From Hysterangium stoloniferum (lineage: Eukaryota; Basidiomycota; Agaricomycetes; Hysterangiales; Hysterangiaceae): a stretch of 64,000 nt of DNA. Within the stretch, counting starts at the first letter, position 1; every line of letters begins with the position of its first letter. The stretch lies in NCBI GenBank assembly GCA_015178975.1, contig WHVD01000185.1, positions 62,001 to 126,000 on the forward strand, given 5' to 3'. Below the pieces are notes generated by a model. That model searched no databases, was not told the DNA's origin, and saw only the letters and a program-made list of their open reading frames with translations. The position numbers and the translations under genes are program-made. Below, one piece after another: positions 1 through 10,117 of this stretch.

Positions 1-640
1 TTCACATATGCCCATATATACTCGTAGCCCGTGGACTATTCCCTTTTCTCGTAATCCTGCTCTCAGCTAAATCTCGGCTTCTGATCTTATCGTAACCTTC
101 CGGTTTCTAGTCAAGTCTATTCGTCAAATAGTGTTTCTGCTCTTCCCTTAGTTAGTAGTTTCTAGACGCCGATAACTCGTATATACATAAGACTCGCTGT
201 AATGTAGTTATTGGACAATCAGAATATCAACTTAGAATATCAACTTAGATCGACTTAGATACCCTCTAATTTCCGACTCCATTATCTATTCACGACCACC
301 ACGTTCTGACTCCATCCGATTTACGATTCAACCTACATTTACGACTTCAACCTCTAATCTCCAACACTCTCAGTCTCCGACACTCTCAGTCTCCGACACT
401 CTCAGTCTCCGACTCTTGGTCTCTGACCCCTCAGCCCTACCCTCAACTTATCCTTCAGTTTCCGATCAGTAGTTCACCGAGAGGTTTACCTGACAGGACT
501 AGTTTCTGCCTACCCGAAATTTAAGGACACCCGACGGTAACTTGCGAGGGTGCAGCACATAAGCTGAAGCCAAGTCCTTCCAATCGGTCCCCGTCGGCCT
601 GCCGACATCTGTCAGTTTCTGCTCTTAACAGTACAACATC
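1..640 (+). repeat. Gypsy-type LTR family A, 3' part, + orientation (cut by window start)
   Basis: The sequence around 541-577 carries the family A tail word aagctgaagccaagtcc, which recurs in the LTRs at 27786 and 28729. Upstream is a C-rich stretch with a 16-bp unit repeated about three times (355-420), comparable to the C-rich repeats in the 28729 LTR. No coding frame is convincing. The left boundary lies outside the window, and the right boundary with the inverted copy is placed only approximately. Confidence 0.55.
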
Positions 641-1165
641 TGCCAGACTATATAGACTGTGGAATGAATAACATACCAAATCCAGTAATAATGAAAATGA
701 AACTAGCAAACATAAAACGAGATAAGTAAACACCAAATCTGGTGTTAGGAATGGAACGGGATGGAGTGGAGTCCAAATTGTGACAGGTCATAAACCATAA
801 CAGGAAATGGAGTGGGAGTGGGGTCCAAATCATGACAGGTCATAAACCATAATGGGAAATGGAGTGGGAGTGGAGTCCGAATCATGACAGGTCATTGACT
901 AAAATGGGAACAGGGCTCAGTTAGAGGGATGATGGGTTTTCCGAGCAGGGTCTGGTGACTGATGTGTGGGACGAGGTCGGACATAGACAGGGACAGAGTC
1001 CAGCAGGTATTCTGGTGACTGATACATGATGTAACGAAGTCGAACATGGACAAGTCTAATGTACAGAGTCCAGTGGGAATTCCAGTAAACTGACAATTGG
1101 TGTGTATAGGGTGCGGGTGCGTATAAGTTAGTGCCCAGAGTCCAGTGGGAATTCCAGTCATAACA
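600..1165 (-). repeat. Gypsy-type LTR family A, 5' part, - orientation
   Basis: Read on the minus strand, this begins with TGTTATGACTGG at 1165, as the other family A LTRs do, and runs to a TATA word (tctatata, about 650-660) followed by ctggcagatgttgtac. The same promoter-like block is found on the plus strand near 29190. It therefore lies tail-to-tail with the + LTR piece at 1-640. The short open frames across 892-1186 are translations of LTR sequence. Confidence 0.6.
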
Positions 1166-1444
1166 CCAACATAAAGTACACTCCAATACTCTGAAGACCC
1201 TACTTGATCATGAGTTTAATCCCCACCCATACCAATAGTTTGAAGCCCAAATAAGTGGCAAAATAACTTGTATTTGGCATTAAGAGGGATCATAAAAATT
1301 ACTTAATATCTAGTTGGCCCACACACAACATTGGCTACTGGCCTTCAACAGGTCATAGGGGAGTTACTACTGACCTTCGGGTCAGAGTTTACTTTATGTT
1401 GGAAACCACTAAGCCAATGTAATATAGAGAACTCTCCCATAGTT

Positions 1445-2400
1445 GACGAGAAGAGATAAACATTAGAAGTGTACTGATGGGCACGGTAGCCGCCTCGCAG
1501 AGAACATGGTTGGTCCCGGGGACCTTGCGCGAAGAGCGGAGGGATAGTAGAAGGAATACATTTCGTTCTGTAAATCAGAGAGAAAGCAATTTGCGACCGA
1601 CTTGACCTACCTTAAACCATAAACATAAGATATAAGCTTTGCGGTACAACGTACCATAGCAAGTGACAAATAAGGATCCTAGACGGAACGAACCCGTTGG
1701 TTTCAAAGTAACCTGCATCGTTTGGAGAAGACACCATGCGAGAGGAGGAATTGTTCCCTTTGGGCCAAGGGAAGCATTGATTACTACTTTTTCGTCACTT
1801 TCACGTATACGCAATCGAGGATTGCAATATTGCTACGCAAAGCTGGGAACTAGGTGAAGAAAAAATGTGGGCAAGTTATAGTTTACTGCAATGAGAAATC
1901 TCAGCGGGATATGCATGGCTTGACTTTGGGGGATTCCCATTCCTCTCCAGGAAGCATAGGTTGCTTCCAGTGCACTATCCTATGGCCTCCGCCTATTTCA
2001 AAAGGAACAATCCCACCTCTACCTGCTACACGCATTAAATATTCTGAGGAACTCCAAGGATGGTCTTATAAGTAAGCCAATCGTGAAGGAAAACCAGTAA
2101 GTGAAGGCGGGGAGATTCGTGGAATAGTATTTGCAGCTCGGAACATCCCGTATTTCCAAAGACTGGGAAGTTCCGCCTAATAGATTGAAAGGAACACGTC
2201 AACCTATCCACAGGAGGTATATGTGCTCCTTCAATTGTGTCGGGACATCATCCAAGCAAATTTCTCCTGCTGCGCCCGCGACGACACTGGCCATATCCAA
2301 TTGAACTGCAGCTCGTTCTCATTTTTCTGTGTCGTTGCCCAAATCAGGATCGCATAAATCGACTAGTGAGCGGAAAACCATGTAAAATCGGCTAGCATGT
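1445..2400 (-). other. Unassigned, possibly multi-exon candidate reading frame in unit 1
   Basis: On the minus strand, an ATG near 2295 opens a frame starting MASVVAGAAGE. It stays open for about 31 codons to a possible GT donor. A plausible acceptor then resumes with a frame starting AELPSLWKYGM, and further down a frame with RVAGRGGIVPFE and HWKQPMLPGEEWESP is open. Unit 2 has matching sequence at about 9,900-10,860, with substitutions but similar frames in the first piece. I do not recognise a family and the exon chain could not be closed. It may be a decayed gene or chance. Confidence 0.2.
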
Positions 2401-3443
2401 GGTGAGACGGTTGTATTCTCGGTTTGAAAGGCTGTTCAGAAAGTACTTCAAGTTCGACGCAGAGACGTTTCAAAACGACACGGACTTCAGTGCTTCAGTG
2501 GATGCAAAACTGGGGTCAGACATTGAGGCAGGGCCTCACCTTGTCTGACACAAGATGGGTTAGACCAACCAAGACTCTTCCCCTCACACCACAGCTATCG
2601 GAATCCAAATATGGCTCAACAAACGCGCGATGGCAGCCCAACCTTTGCGCCGTCGTTCCTTTGTAGAAATTTCAAGTTTGGACCGCGGACTCGGATTGGT
2701 TTCGATGCTCTGAAGGAAGTTTCTTGGCAGAATACGATCCGGAATCAGGAGCTTTGGAAGCTGGACGTGACTTGGATAGTTGCGACGCGACGAACGCGGA
2801 CTCGAGAAGTTCGAATGGATCGCGCATGGGTCAATTTCGCAATTTCGCAAGTTCAGTATATTCAGTATATTAACTGCTAACCATCAATAACTTATGCAAG
2901 GGCTCTCAACTATCGCTCGTGCGTCCCATGCCGCAAACGGATATCTGAAATTTAGAAAAACTCAGTGTGCAAGCTTTTTACACGACATATTGAGGACTAT
3001 TCTGTGAGCCCGAGCCGGGGGTATGCTTTTATTGCTAGCCTTAAGAGGGCCGATCTCTTTTCAAGCACCTGTTAGAATACCACATTTGTCATTTCTGCCC
3101 CAAAAGACTCGGGTGAGAAAACGGACTCGGATTCAGTCAGACGCGGCGACTCGTAACCATTTACAGGTTGTCTGATAATTTTATCTGGCAACATCAAACA
3201 ATTTAACAACCCATTTTGACTTAAACCAAGTACGCCAAGATGTAAACGGCTAAAAGGGCACATTTCATTACATAAATTATCTTACACCGTTACTTGTTTA
3301 TGTCAATGCTAACGTACAGATCGGAATGATAGAAATCCTAAGCATACGTGCATATCTATAATAACTCCATGTTTGTTCCCTTCGTCGAGAACTACATATT
3401 ATAAAACAACACAGAGGGGTCTATAATATACATGGCCGGGTGT

Positions 3444-4608
3444 CTACGCAGCGTTCGATCGTGCACGCTGCGGGAGTAACGTCACAACACCATCCTTCAG
3501 GGTGCTAGGTGGAAAGTAGCGTTCCGACACAAAAAGACTCCAATGGAGACTGCCTGACATCCAGTCTTCAAGACCCTTGATGTACAGAGCCACGTCTTTA
3601 TCGACTTCGACGTTCCATGACGGCAGTGACGCCTTGGTTGCCTGGAATAATTCCAGAGTTTCACGACACTTGTTTCCGATGTGATCGACAGCGCCTTGGA
3701 GGTCCAATTTGAAAGACTTCATAACCATAACAACGAGATTGTAAGTATCCCCCCGCGACTGTTCGACATTGTATGAAAAGATATCCTACAGGCATGTAAA
3801 CATCGTAAGAGTAGCGATAAGTTGGAGTATTCCTCACGTTAGTTAGCGCAATAAAATCGTTGGCACAGTCGGATAAAAGAGTAATGCTAGGATCATCCAT
3901 GACAAAGTCAGGAAGCTCTATCCCACAAGAATACTCTAATAAATCGAAGCAAGGGCGACAGCCGCTGTTATCACGTCGAAGCGGCATGAACTCTGCAATA
4001 CTTGGAAGCGAATCGTCGCTACGCGACTTGCTTTCCGCCTCTAATGATTTCAGAAAGGCATTCATATTCTCGCAGAAACGAGCTTGGACGCCGGGTGCCA
4101 TGTCTGCGATACAACGGCCCCAAAAGCTGAGAACGTTGTGGAATATCCATGAGAAATATTCATGGCAACAATAAACGGCCGTTACTCACTCACGAACTAT
4201 TCTACTCGCCTCTGGTTCTGCCTCTGGAAGCTTAGTTCCAGATGGAAGTATTATACGATAGGCATGAGGGGATGTCAGGGCATTCATAACAACGTCCGAA
4301 AACGCGACTGTGTCCCTTGTGGATAAATTGTCGGACAAGTCGTCAAGATGGAATAGTATATTCAGAAAGTCACAGACAACACGGAGACGGTTGTCATCGG
4401 CGTCATTATAGCAGTATGCTGTTAATTGCCCTGCTTTGAGTCCGTATAAACGACGACGCTTCGCCTCCGTGAAATGATAAGACCCTCCTTCGAACCATTT
4501 ATCGGAAGCTGCTGCAACGGCGTCGCCGTTTGGATGATATGAAACGGTGAACGGGCAACTGATTTGAGGGAGGAGAAAGGAAGTTCGGGTTGGCATACGA
4601 GCACCCAT
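3444..4608 (-). CDS. Sesquiterpene synthase, copy 1 (DDxxD/NSE class I terpene cyclase)
   Basis: Class I terpene synthase, expected to ionise farnesyl diphosphate with Mg2+ and cyclise it in the cytosol. Three exons (4608-4190, 4126-3838, 3785-3444) with 63- and 52-bp GT-AG introns join in frame to 349 aa, the usual length for basidiomycete enzymes. Exon 1 carries the aspartate-rich motif HLDDLSD. The NSE motif NDIFSYNVE is formed exactly across intron 2. Near the C-terminus WSLFVSERYF holds the conserved RY pair. The start MGARMPT is chosen because copy 2 starts at the same place and a TATA word lies about 60 bp upstream. No stop or frameshift was seen. The product cannot be predicted from sequence. 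An RRN11-like gene follows to the right and an epoxide hydrolase lies beyond unit 2. Confidence 0.93.
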
Positions 4609-4666
4609 TTCTGATTCGTTGGGTTGAGTTGAGTGAAAGTGAAAGTGCACGCTGGATGGCTCTCCA

Positions 4667-4674
4667 CTTATATA
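4667..4674 (-). promoter_or_regulatory. TATA box of terpene synthase copy 1
   Basis: On the minus strand the word tatataag lies about 60 bp upstream of the start codon at 4608 and is followed by a CT/CA-rich leader (actttcactttcactcaac). Copy 2 keeps the same arrangement, so both promoters probably survived the duplication. Confidence 0.6.
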
Positions 4675-4779
4675 TGCATGCAACCAGTTGATCACTGAAA
4701 TTACCTTTTTTTTTATATCTGATTACTGAATGGAGAAAGACACATCCCGTGTTATGGGGGAGTTCCAACGTCGTCTCAA

Positions 4780-5038
4780 TCTGGTTTCAGTGCCTACTGA
4801 ATATGTTAGCAATTTAGATAAATTTTGTAAGCAGGCATTACAATACAAATTTGCCCTATATAACCACGGACGATATTGAACGTGCCAAGAATACTAACTA
4901 TCTGTTAGGCTCGGAAAAGATCAGTTTAGGAACGGGATTTATGTCTTCTCACTATGAATAGAAATAGTGCAGTGCCAAGTGCATTATTATGTTGGCAATA
5001 TGACTGAATGTTTCAACCGTGGGGTTTTTTTCGACGTT
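4780..5038. other. Unit-1-specific stretch, no gene seen
   Basis: About 255 bp upstream of terpene synthase copy 1 have no counterpart in unit 2, where the flanks meet at cgtcgtctcaagttac. The stretch is AT-rich. I saw neither terminal repeats nor a clear target-site duplication, so it may be a deletion in unit 2 rather than an insertion here. Confidence 0.6.
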
Positions 5039-5099
5039 CCTAGTAGATGACAAAACCATAGTCATTTCTTGATTTATGAATGGAGTCTACGAAAAACTT

Positions 5100-5460
5100 G
5101 GACAATCTGGAGGTGAAAAGTGCTGCGATATACTTACGGATGTGTGTGTGTGTACATCTTCGAATGTACTAATATATCCCATAGAATTGCTTGCTCGTCG
5201 TCATCTTCGGAGATGTAATAAACCGTACGCCGTAGTACAGAGACTCCAGTCTCCTATCTTCTTCTGATCCCCACAACTCCGGGTCATATACACCACCGAC
5301 TAGCATGACTTCAGTGCCACTGGCAAATCGTGTTGTGAATCTTTTCGGTCCGGATGTACTATGTTGGATGTGTGGACGGCAGTCGACAAGGTTCCATCCA
5401 CATTGAAATATGTGCAAGTTGATACCATGGCACTATTTCAGGTTCTATGTAAAGAAAGAT
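5100..5460 (-). pseudogene. Unidentified small coding-like relic, unit 1 copy
   Basis: A minus-strand frame contains GGVYDPELWGSEEDRRLES followed by LYYGV. Unit 2 (13340-13660) keeps the same peptide in a partly shifted context, and single-base and 5-bp differences move the frame between copies on both sides of it. The conserved core suggests an old exon, but no copy has a continuous start-to-stop frame and no family is recognised. Confidence 0.3.
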
Positions 5461-5689
5461 TCGGTTTGGCCCGAGATTTTCAGGTGTTGTGAGGAAGCAA
5501 GTGCCAAACTGAGATAACCCGGACTCCAAGCGCTTCCCGCAAGTTGAGACTAGAAGCGCCTACGTCAATCAAGAGGCCTGGGCAATACTTCAAGCTGTAT
5601 CGTCATTCATGACACAGGGTATGGAGCATAACCTCGTACCTCCCAGTCATGGTGCCTAGACGGATCTCCCATCAAGAAACCCAGTGGTT

Positions 5690-7480
5690 TGAGATAGCGT
5701 AGGAAATCCCCCAACGACTCATGGAGATAAAATGTTGTTGGATGCGTCCGTTCGAAAGAGACATGTCGTGCTACACAGCTCACAAAAGGTGTACACCAAC
5801 AGAAATGCCTTCAGGAGTGATTAAAGGAAATGGAAGCGCAAACGTTGTCGCGTTATCGTGGGAATGCCACCAGCACCTTAGCGCGTATAAGCGATGAATA
5901 AGTACTTTTCCGATGAATCAGTCGTGAGACCTTGAAGGGGCTTACAAAAATCAGGCATGGGCACTTAGGCATCGCAGTCTGAGAATCTGTTAACATCAAA
6001 TTGATGCACCGTGTACGACAGTATATCGTGCTTATAAACAATTTGCAGATGACAGACCCTTGTTCGAACGATCTATCGGAAGTGCTACAATGGCCTCCTG
6101 TCTGGGCGATATGAAATACCAAAGGGCGCTTAATGTGAGCATCGGAGGAGACATGAGGATTGGGAACGGAGGTGAGTACTCATTCCCTAGTCGTTACGGT
6201 AAAAATCGGGCGAGAGGGCGACTTCAGGCTAGAGGACTCTCTACTTTTATATGCAACCAAATATTTTGCGGAAGTAGCATGGTCTTTGTCACTGAATTGG
6301 ATAAGGCATACTTTGCGCTCTGGGAGAGTTCTAGCTCCGCGGCATTCAGTCTATGCGCATGCACTGATCTCTAAATCAAGGTGGGGGCTAAATAAAAAAA
6401 CAATTAAACATACCGGGTTGAATTTTTTTTAAAACCACTGTGACCTAATTACTATATTAGGAAATATTGTGATCGTTGCTTGGCGTCTTGATTTTGTTTT
6501 AATTTCAAACATGAGCTAATCGCCAGATTCGGCTAGGCAAAAGCTATGACCGGCGTTTGAGTGGTTGAGCGCCAGCCATTTCGGAAGTGATAATACTCCG
6601 TAAAAGACCTAAGAAGAGTTGGTGGTACAGGAGTAGAGATGGGGAGTATCAGGGAGAGATATGAAAAAGGAAGACATCAGGCAGTATGAGAAGGGTGGAG
6701 CGGTCGACCACTGATGAGAGCGTGAACGAGAATTCCGGTGGTTAGAGATTGCGTAAGAAATTCACCAACGACATCAGGGACTTGAAAAAAGTTTATGGCA
6801 AGTGGGTCGGCTATACAGATTACCGAACCGCCCAAGTGAAATAGTGAATCTAGTATCGTAGCTGGGTCGGCTACCTCGCCTAGAGCAACTAGCGGATTAA
6901 AACTCCACTCCCCGATGGACCCATCTGATGTTAGAGGAAATGGAGGTGTAGATGTTGTCGCGTTGTCGTGAGAATGCCACCAGCATCTTAGCGCGTATAA
7001 ATGATAAATATTTATTTTTCTGATAAACCAGTCGCGAGAGCTTCAAGGGGCACAAACCAGGCATGACACCTAATAGAAGCATTAGTCTGAGGATCTGTTA
7101 ATTTCAAATTGATACACTGTGTGCGACAGCATGTCGTTGTTTATAATCAATTTGCAAATGCTGGACCCTTCTTCGAACGATTTATCGGAAGTGCTACAAT
7201 GACGTCGCGAGCCTGGGAGGCGAAATGAGGATTGGGGCGGGTTGTGAGTACTCATTCCCCAGTCGTAGCGTTAAAAATCGGGTGAGATAAACCTGAAAGT
7301 GGGGCGACTTCAAGGCTAGATAACTCTCTACTTTCATATGGAAGAAATATTTACCCAGGGGAAATAGCATGATCTTTGTCACTGAATTGGATAGAGCATA
7401 TTTTGTGCTTTGGGAGAGTTCTAGCTCCCGACATTCAGTCTCCGATGAATTTCTGGTATGTGCATGCGCTGATCTCTAAA
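5690..7480. repeat. Diverged internal direct repeat, two copies
   Basis: Blocks at about 5690-6370 and 6735-7480 share many words in the same order, such as gttgtcgcgttgtcgtg, gaatgccaccagcac, ctgttaa..caaattgatgcac and cgatttatcggaagtgctac. Unit 2 holds only a recombined version (about 13915-15040). The repeats look non-coding. They may be remnants of a DNA transposon, but terminal repeats could not be defined. Confidence 0.65.
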
Positions 7481-7898
7481 TAGACCTTTTAGGTAGGCAT
7501 TACTAGACATAGCTCGACCAGAATACAACCATCTTATGCGTCTCGCGCTGGGGCCGGGTGTCATGGCCTTATGTCTTAATCATAGCGCGTTCTCACAGCT
7601 ACTGGCAGAAGATGGCAGGTCCATCCAGTCCACTACCTCCCCGTAGGGTGCCGATACCAAAGTATAGTAGGTCAGCTTGCACGGGTATATATCTTTATTC
7701 ACTCTTTAAACAGATAAAGCGTGCATAGCGCCAAAATACTACATGTTTCAATGTGATTGCTCGCTGTAAATGCCTGTTGTTAAAGACCTTACTTCCTCCA
7801 TTATTCGATAAAAAAATTCTATGATAAATGCTGTATCCTTATTCGGGATCTGACATATTACCCATCACATTGACATTTGTCCCCAGGAAGTTCTCCCT

Positions 7899-8846
7899 TT
7901 ACTTCTTGGACTCTGTGTCAGCACCTTCACCATCACTAATGAATTCGCTACCATCGTCCGACTCGTTTGCATTGTCCTGGTGTACATTACCAGCAGCTTT
8001 CCGTTGAAGCTGGTCCGCTGTCAGTATGGCTAAAATGTGAGCAATGAGCCACGCACATGCTGGAGTAGTGATGTTGGGACAGGGTGCGATGGATCCAGCT
8101 CAGAAGCTCTCCGCAGATGCGTTTTACACTCGCGAAGATATTGTGGGTTTAATGTCGGAGCCTTACCAGTGGCATGAGAAGCTAACAACAATATGTCAGG
8201 TGTGTGTTGCATATCAAAAGGAGAAACCGCGGTTTCTTACATGCGTTTTCGTGAGAAATATGCAGGTCGGCGAGAAATAAATACAGTAGCCCTGCGTACA
8301 TGTGTAAAACGGCGTTATCTTGAAATGGAAAAGAAGGCATGTATCTGTATGAATTTGGAATGATTTATGATTGAAAAGCGTCGAAGAGAAACAGTCAGAC
8401 TCACAATTCAAGTTCGTCCAATGCCTCTCGATGTTGTCCGCCGTTGATTAACTGGAGAAGTAATTCTTGTAAGATAGAGACCCGCTAAAATTCTCAGGAT
8501 CGCAACAATAAACACTCGAGATACACTGGGTGCGGCTCACATTTTCAGGGCACCGGAGCATCATGACGCGGAGATAATCAAGACGTCGCGGATCGGCATT
8601 ATCGATGTCCAGCGTGTCATCCAAGGATGTCGCAAGCAGCAGACCGGTCTGCCACATTTTTTGCCATTCAAACTCTGGACATCGTGTGAGAACTGCCCAG
8701 GCTCGTTTTGCTCGTGGCCAGTCCCGTCGGTGGATGCAGAGCTCAAGAAGGTCAACGAGGCGGCGAATATGAACTTTCCGCGACGAGTTAGGTGAGGTGC
8801 TGCCGAGTGAATCAAATAAATATTCCTGTCCAGGTGCTCTTATCAT
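7899..8846 (-). CDS. RRN11: RRN11-like RNA polymerase I core-factor subunit, copy 1
   Basis: Rrn11 is a TPR-like subunit of the RNA polymerase I core factor (with Rrn6 and Rrn7) that helps place Pol I on the rDNA promoter in the nucleolus. Exons 8846-8541, 8484-8405 and 8344-8241, then from 8181, join in frame through introns of 56-60 bp. Family-like segments are APGQEYLFDSLG, HIRRLVDLLELC, RDWPRAKRAWAVL, then YMPSFPFQDNAVLHVYAGLL and a final RRASELDPSHPVP helix. The C-terminal end is unsure: the frame stops at 8030, but an acidic tail (SDDGSEFISDGEG) in a different frame runs to a TAA at 7899 and probably joins through a very short intron. The start at 8846 follows a TATA word (about 9050). 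The protein would be about 250-290 aa, and the family call rests on recalled similarity. Confidence 0.75.
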
Positions 8847-9504
8847 AAGTGTCAATTAACAACTATCTAGCATGGCACTGTAAGGCGAAATGAACTCTGC
8901 CGAGTTGAATTCAAAACCGTTCCATAAATGTTCGGAAGATTTGATGAAGAAAACTGCCGAATTGAATCTCCGCTTGAAATTACTGAAACTCCCTGCAGGT
9001 ATCAGTGCGGATTGATTTGACACTGATACACAATGATAAGAGTCCAATTTATAAATGGAAGGATATATGAAATAAAAATGCTCGGGCCAGTCGTAGTAAT
9101 CAGTCAATTGTCACCATCCGGCTTGTTGGCCGTCATATCTGGACGTCTAGCGTGGTTCCGGGTTGACCTCACATTTTGATCCCATCAGACATATTCGGGT
9201 GGTAAAAATCGACCTATAACTCGGCGAGTCGTTGCACTCATAATTGATAAACAGGTATCTCAGCACTTGCTCGTTTTATTGCATAGCCGAATAGTCGGCG
9301 GCCCGTTGTCTAAAGGGAAAGGAATATATACCAACAACTATATAATATTGAATAATGAGAACTAGGAAAGCCATGAATGAGAGGCCAGTAATCCGCTTAT
9401 TGACTTGATGATTAGGTAATTCAAAGCCTAATTCTCGAACACCACCGTCCTGGACAATGGTGTTGATGACGATGCCACACTCCAGCTTCCCTCGAACGGC
9501 GGTC

Positions 9505-9585
9505 AGGCATTCACAACGCCACCAGCCTGGAGAGATATACAGCAGATCCGCCAAAGCGTGGATGCTAGCATGACACATTCGAATA
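9505..9585. other. Junction between duplication units
   Basis: Unit 1 homology ends in caggcattcacaac, the sequence that in unit 2 contains the stop codon of the epoxide hydrolase gene. About 70 bp unique to this spot (gccaccagcctggagag onward) follow before unit 2 homology begins at aatatagagaactctc. Confidence 0.75.
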
Positions 9586-9767
9586 TAGAGAACTCTCTCG
9601 TAGTTGACGAGAAGACATAAACATGAGAAGTGTACTAACGGGCACGGCAGCCACCTCTCAGAGAACATGATTGGACCATGGGACCTTGCGTGAAGAACGG
9701 AGGGAGTAGAAGGATCAAATTTCACTCTGTAAATCAGAGAGAAAGCAATTTGCGACCGATTTGGCCT

Positions 9768-10117
9768 ATCTTTGTAAGCCTGGCCACCTTACCACATACA
9801 CCACCATTCCCAACCACTCCCTTTGTTCGACTACTCAAGCATTTCACTCGATTACCCTTGACCATTGTTCTCCTTTTCCTGCCAAATCTTCTTTATCTTC
9901 AGTTTCCTTTTGTTACCACAATCTTATTGTTCCAAGCAGATATATAAATATACATTCCACAGCAATAAGAGGGGAATCTTTTCGACCATACAATCCTTTC
10001 CAACTCTTCCCTAGAGAGCCTCACATTCATCTTGTATCATACTGCTATTAAAATAAAGAAAACTTAGTCCTGTCCGTGTTGACCGAGTGAGGCTGATAAT
10101 GACAGCCTTTCAATCTT
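9768..10117. mobile_element. Solo LTR (family C) with target-site duplication
   Basis: A 340-bp element (9773-10112) begins TGTAAGCCTGG and ends GCCTTTCA, and is flanked by the 5-bp duplication ATCTT (9768-9772 and 10113-10117). Unit 1 has the empty site near 1613-1620. A relative at 48518-48793 begins TGTAATCCTGG and shares the inner word gagtgaggctgata. TG...CA ends with a 5-bp duplication identify a solo LTR left by recombination. No internal region remains. Confidence 0.92.

Larger units (their letters stand above)
1420..9510. repeat. Tandem segmental duplication, unit 1
   Basis: First of two direct copies of one segment; the second is at 9581-17108. Homology begins near aatatagagaactctc (1422 and 9582) and ends at caggcattcacaac (about 9505 and 17105). 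It contains a terpene synthase, an RRN11-like gene and repeated non-coding DNA. It keeps about 255 bp (about 4780-5038) and about 800 bp (about 5890-6695) that unit 2 lacks. Stretches in the unit outside the two genes hold no gene I can identify. Confidence 0.9.

Noticed and set aside
355..420. Short regularly spaced repeat, considered as CRISPR
   Set aside because: Only three copies of a 16-bp unit with no unique spacers, inside an LTR in a eukaryotic genome.
8856..9107. Open frame upstream of RRN11 copy 1, also open in unit 2
   Set aside because: It has no ATG start in that frame and contains the likely TATA region of RRN11, so it is treated as promoter and leader sequence.
9276..9725. 149-codon minus-strand open frame with a hydrophobic stretch near its end
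   Set aside because: It spans the junction between duplication units, and the matching part of unit 2 has indels that break the frame. It is 3' flanking sequence of the hydrolase plus unit 2 start.
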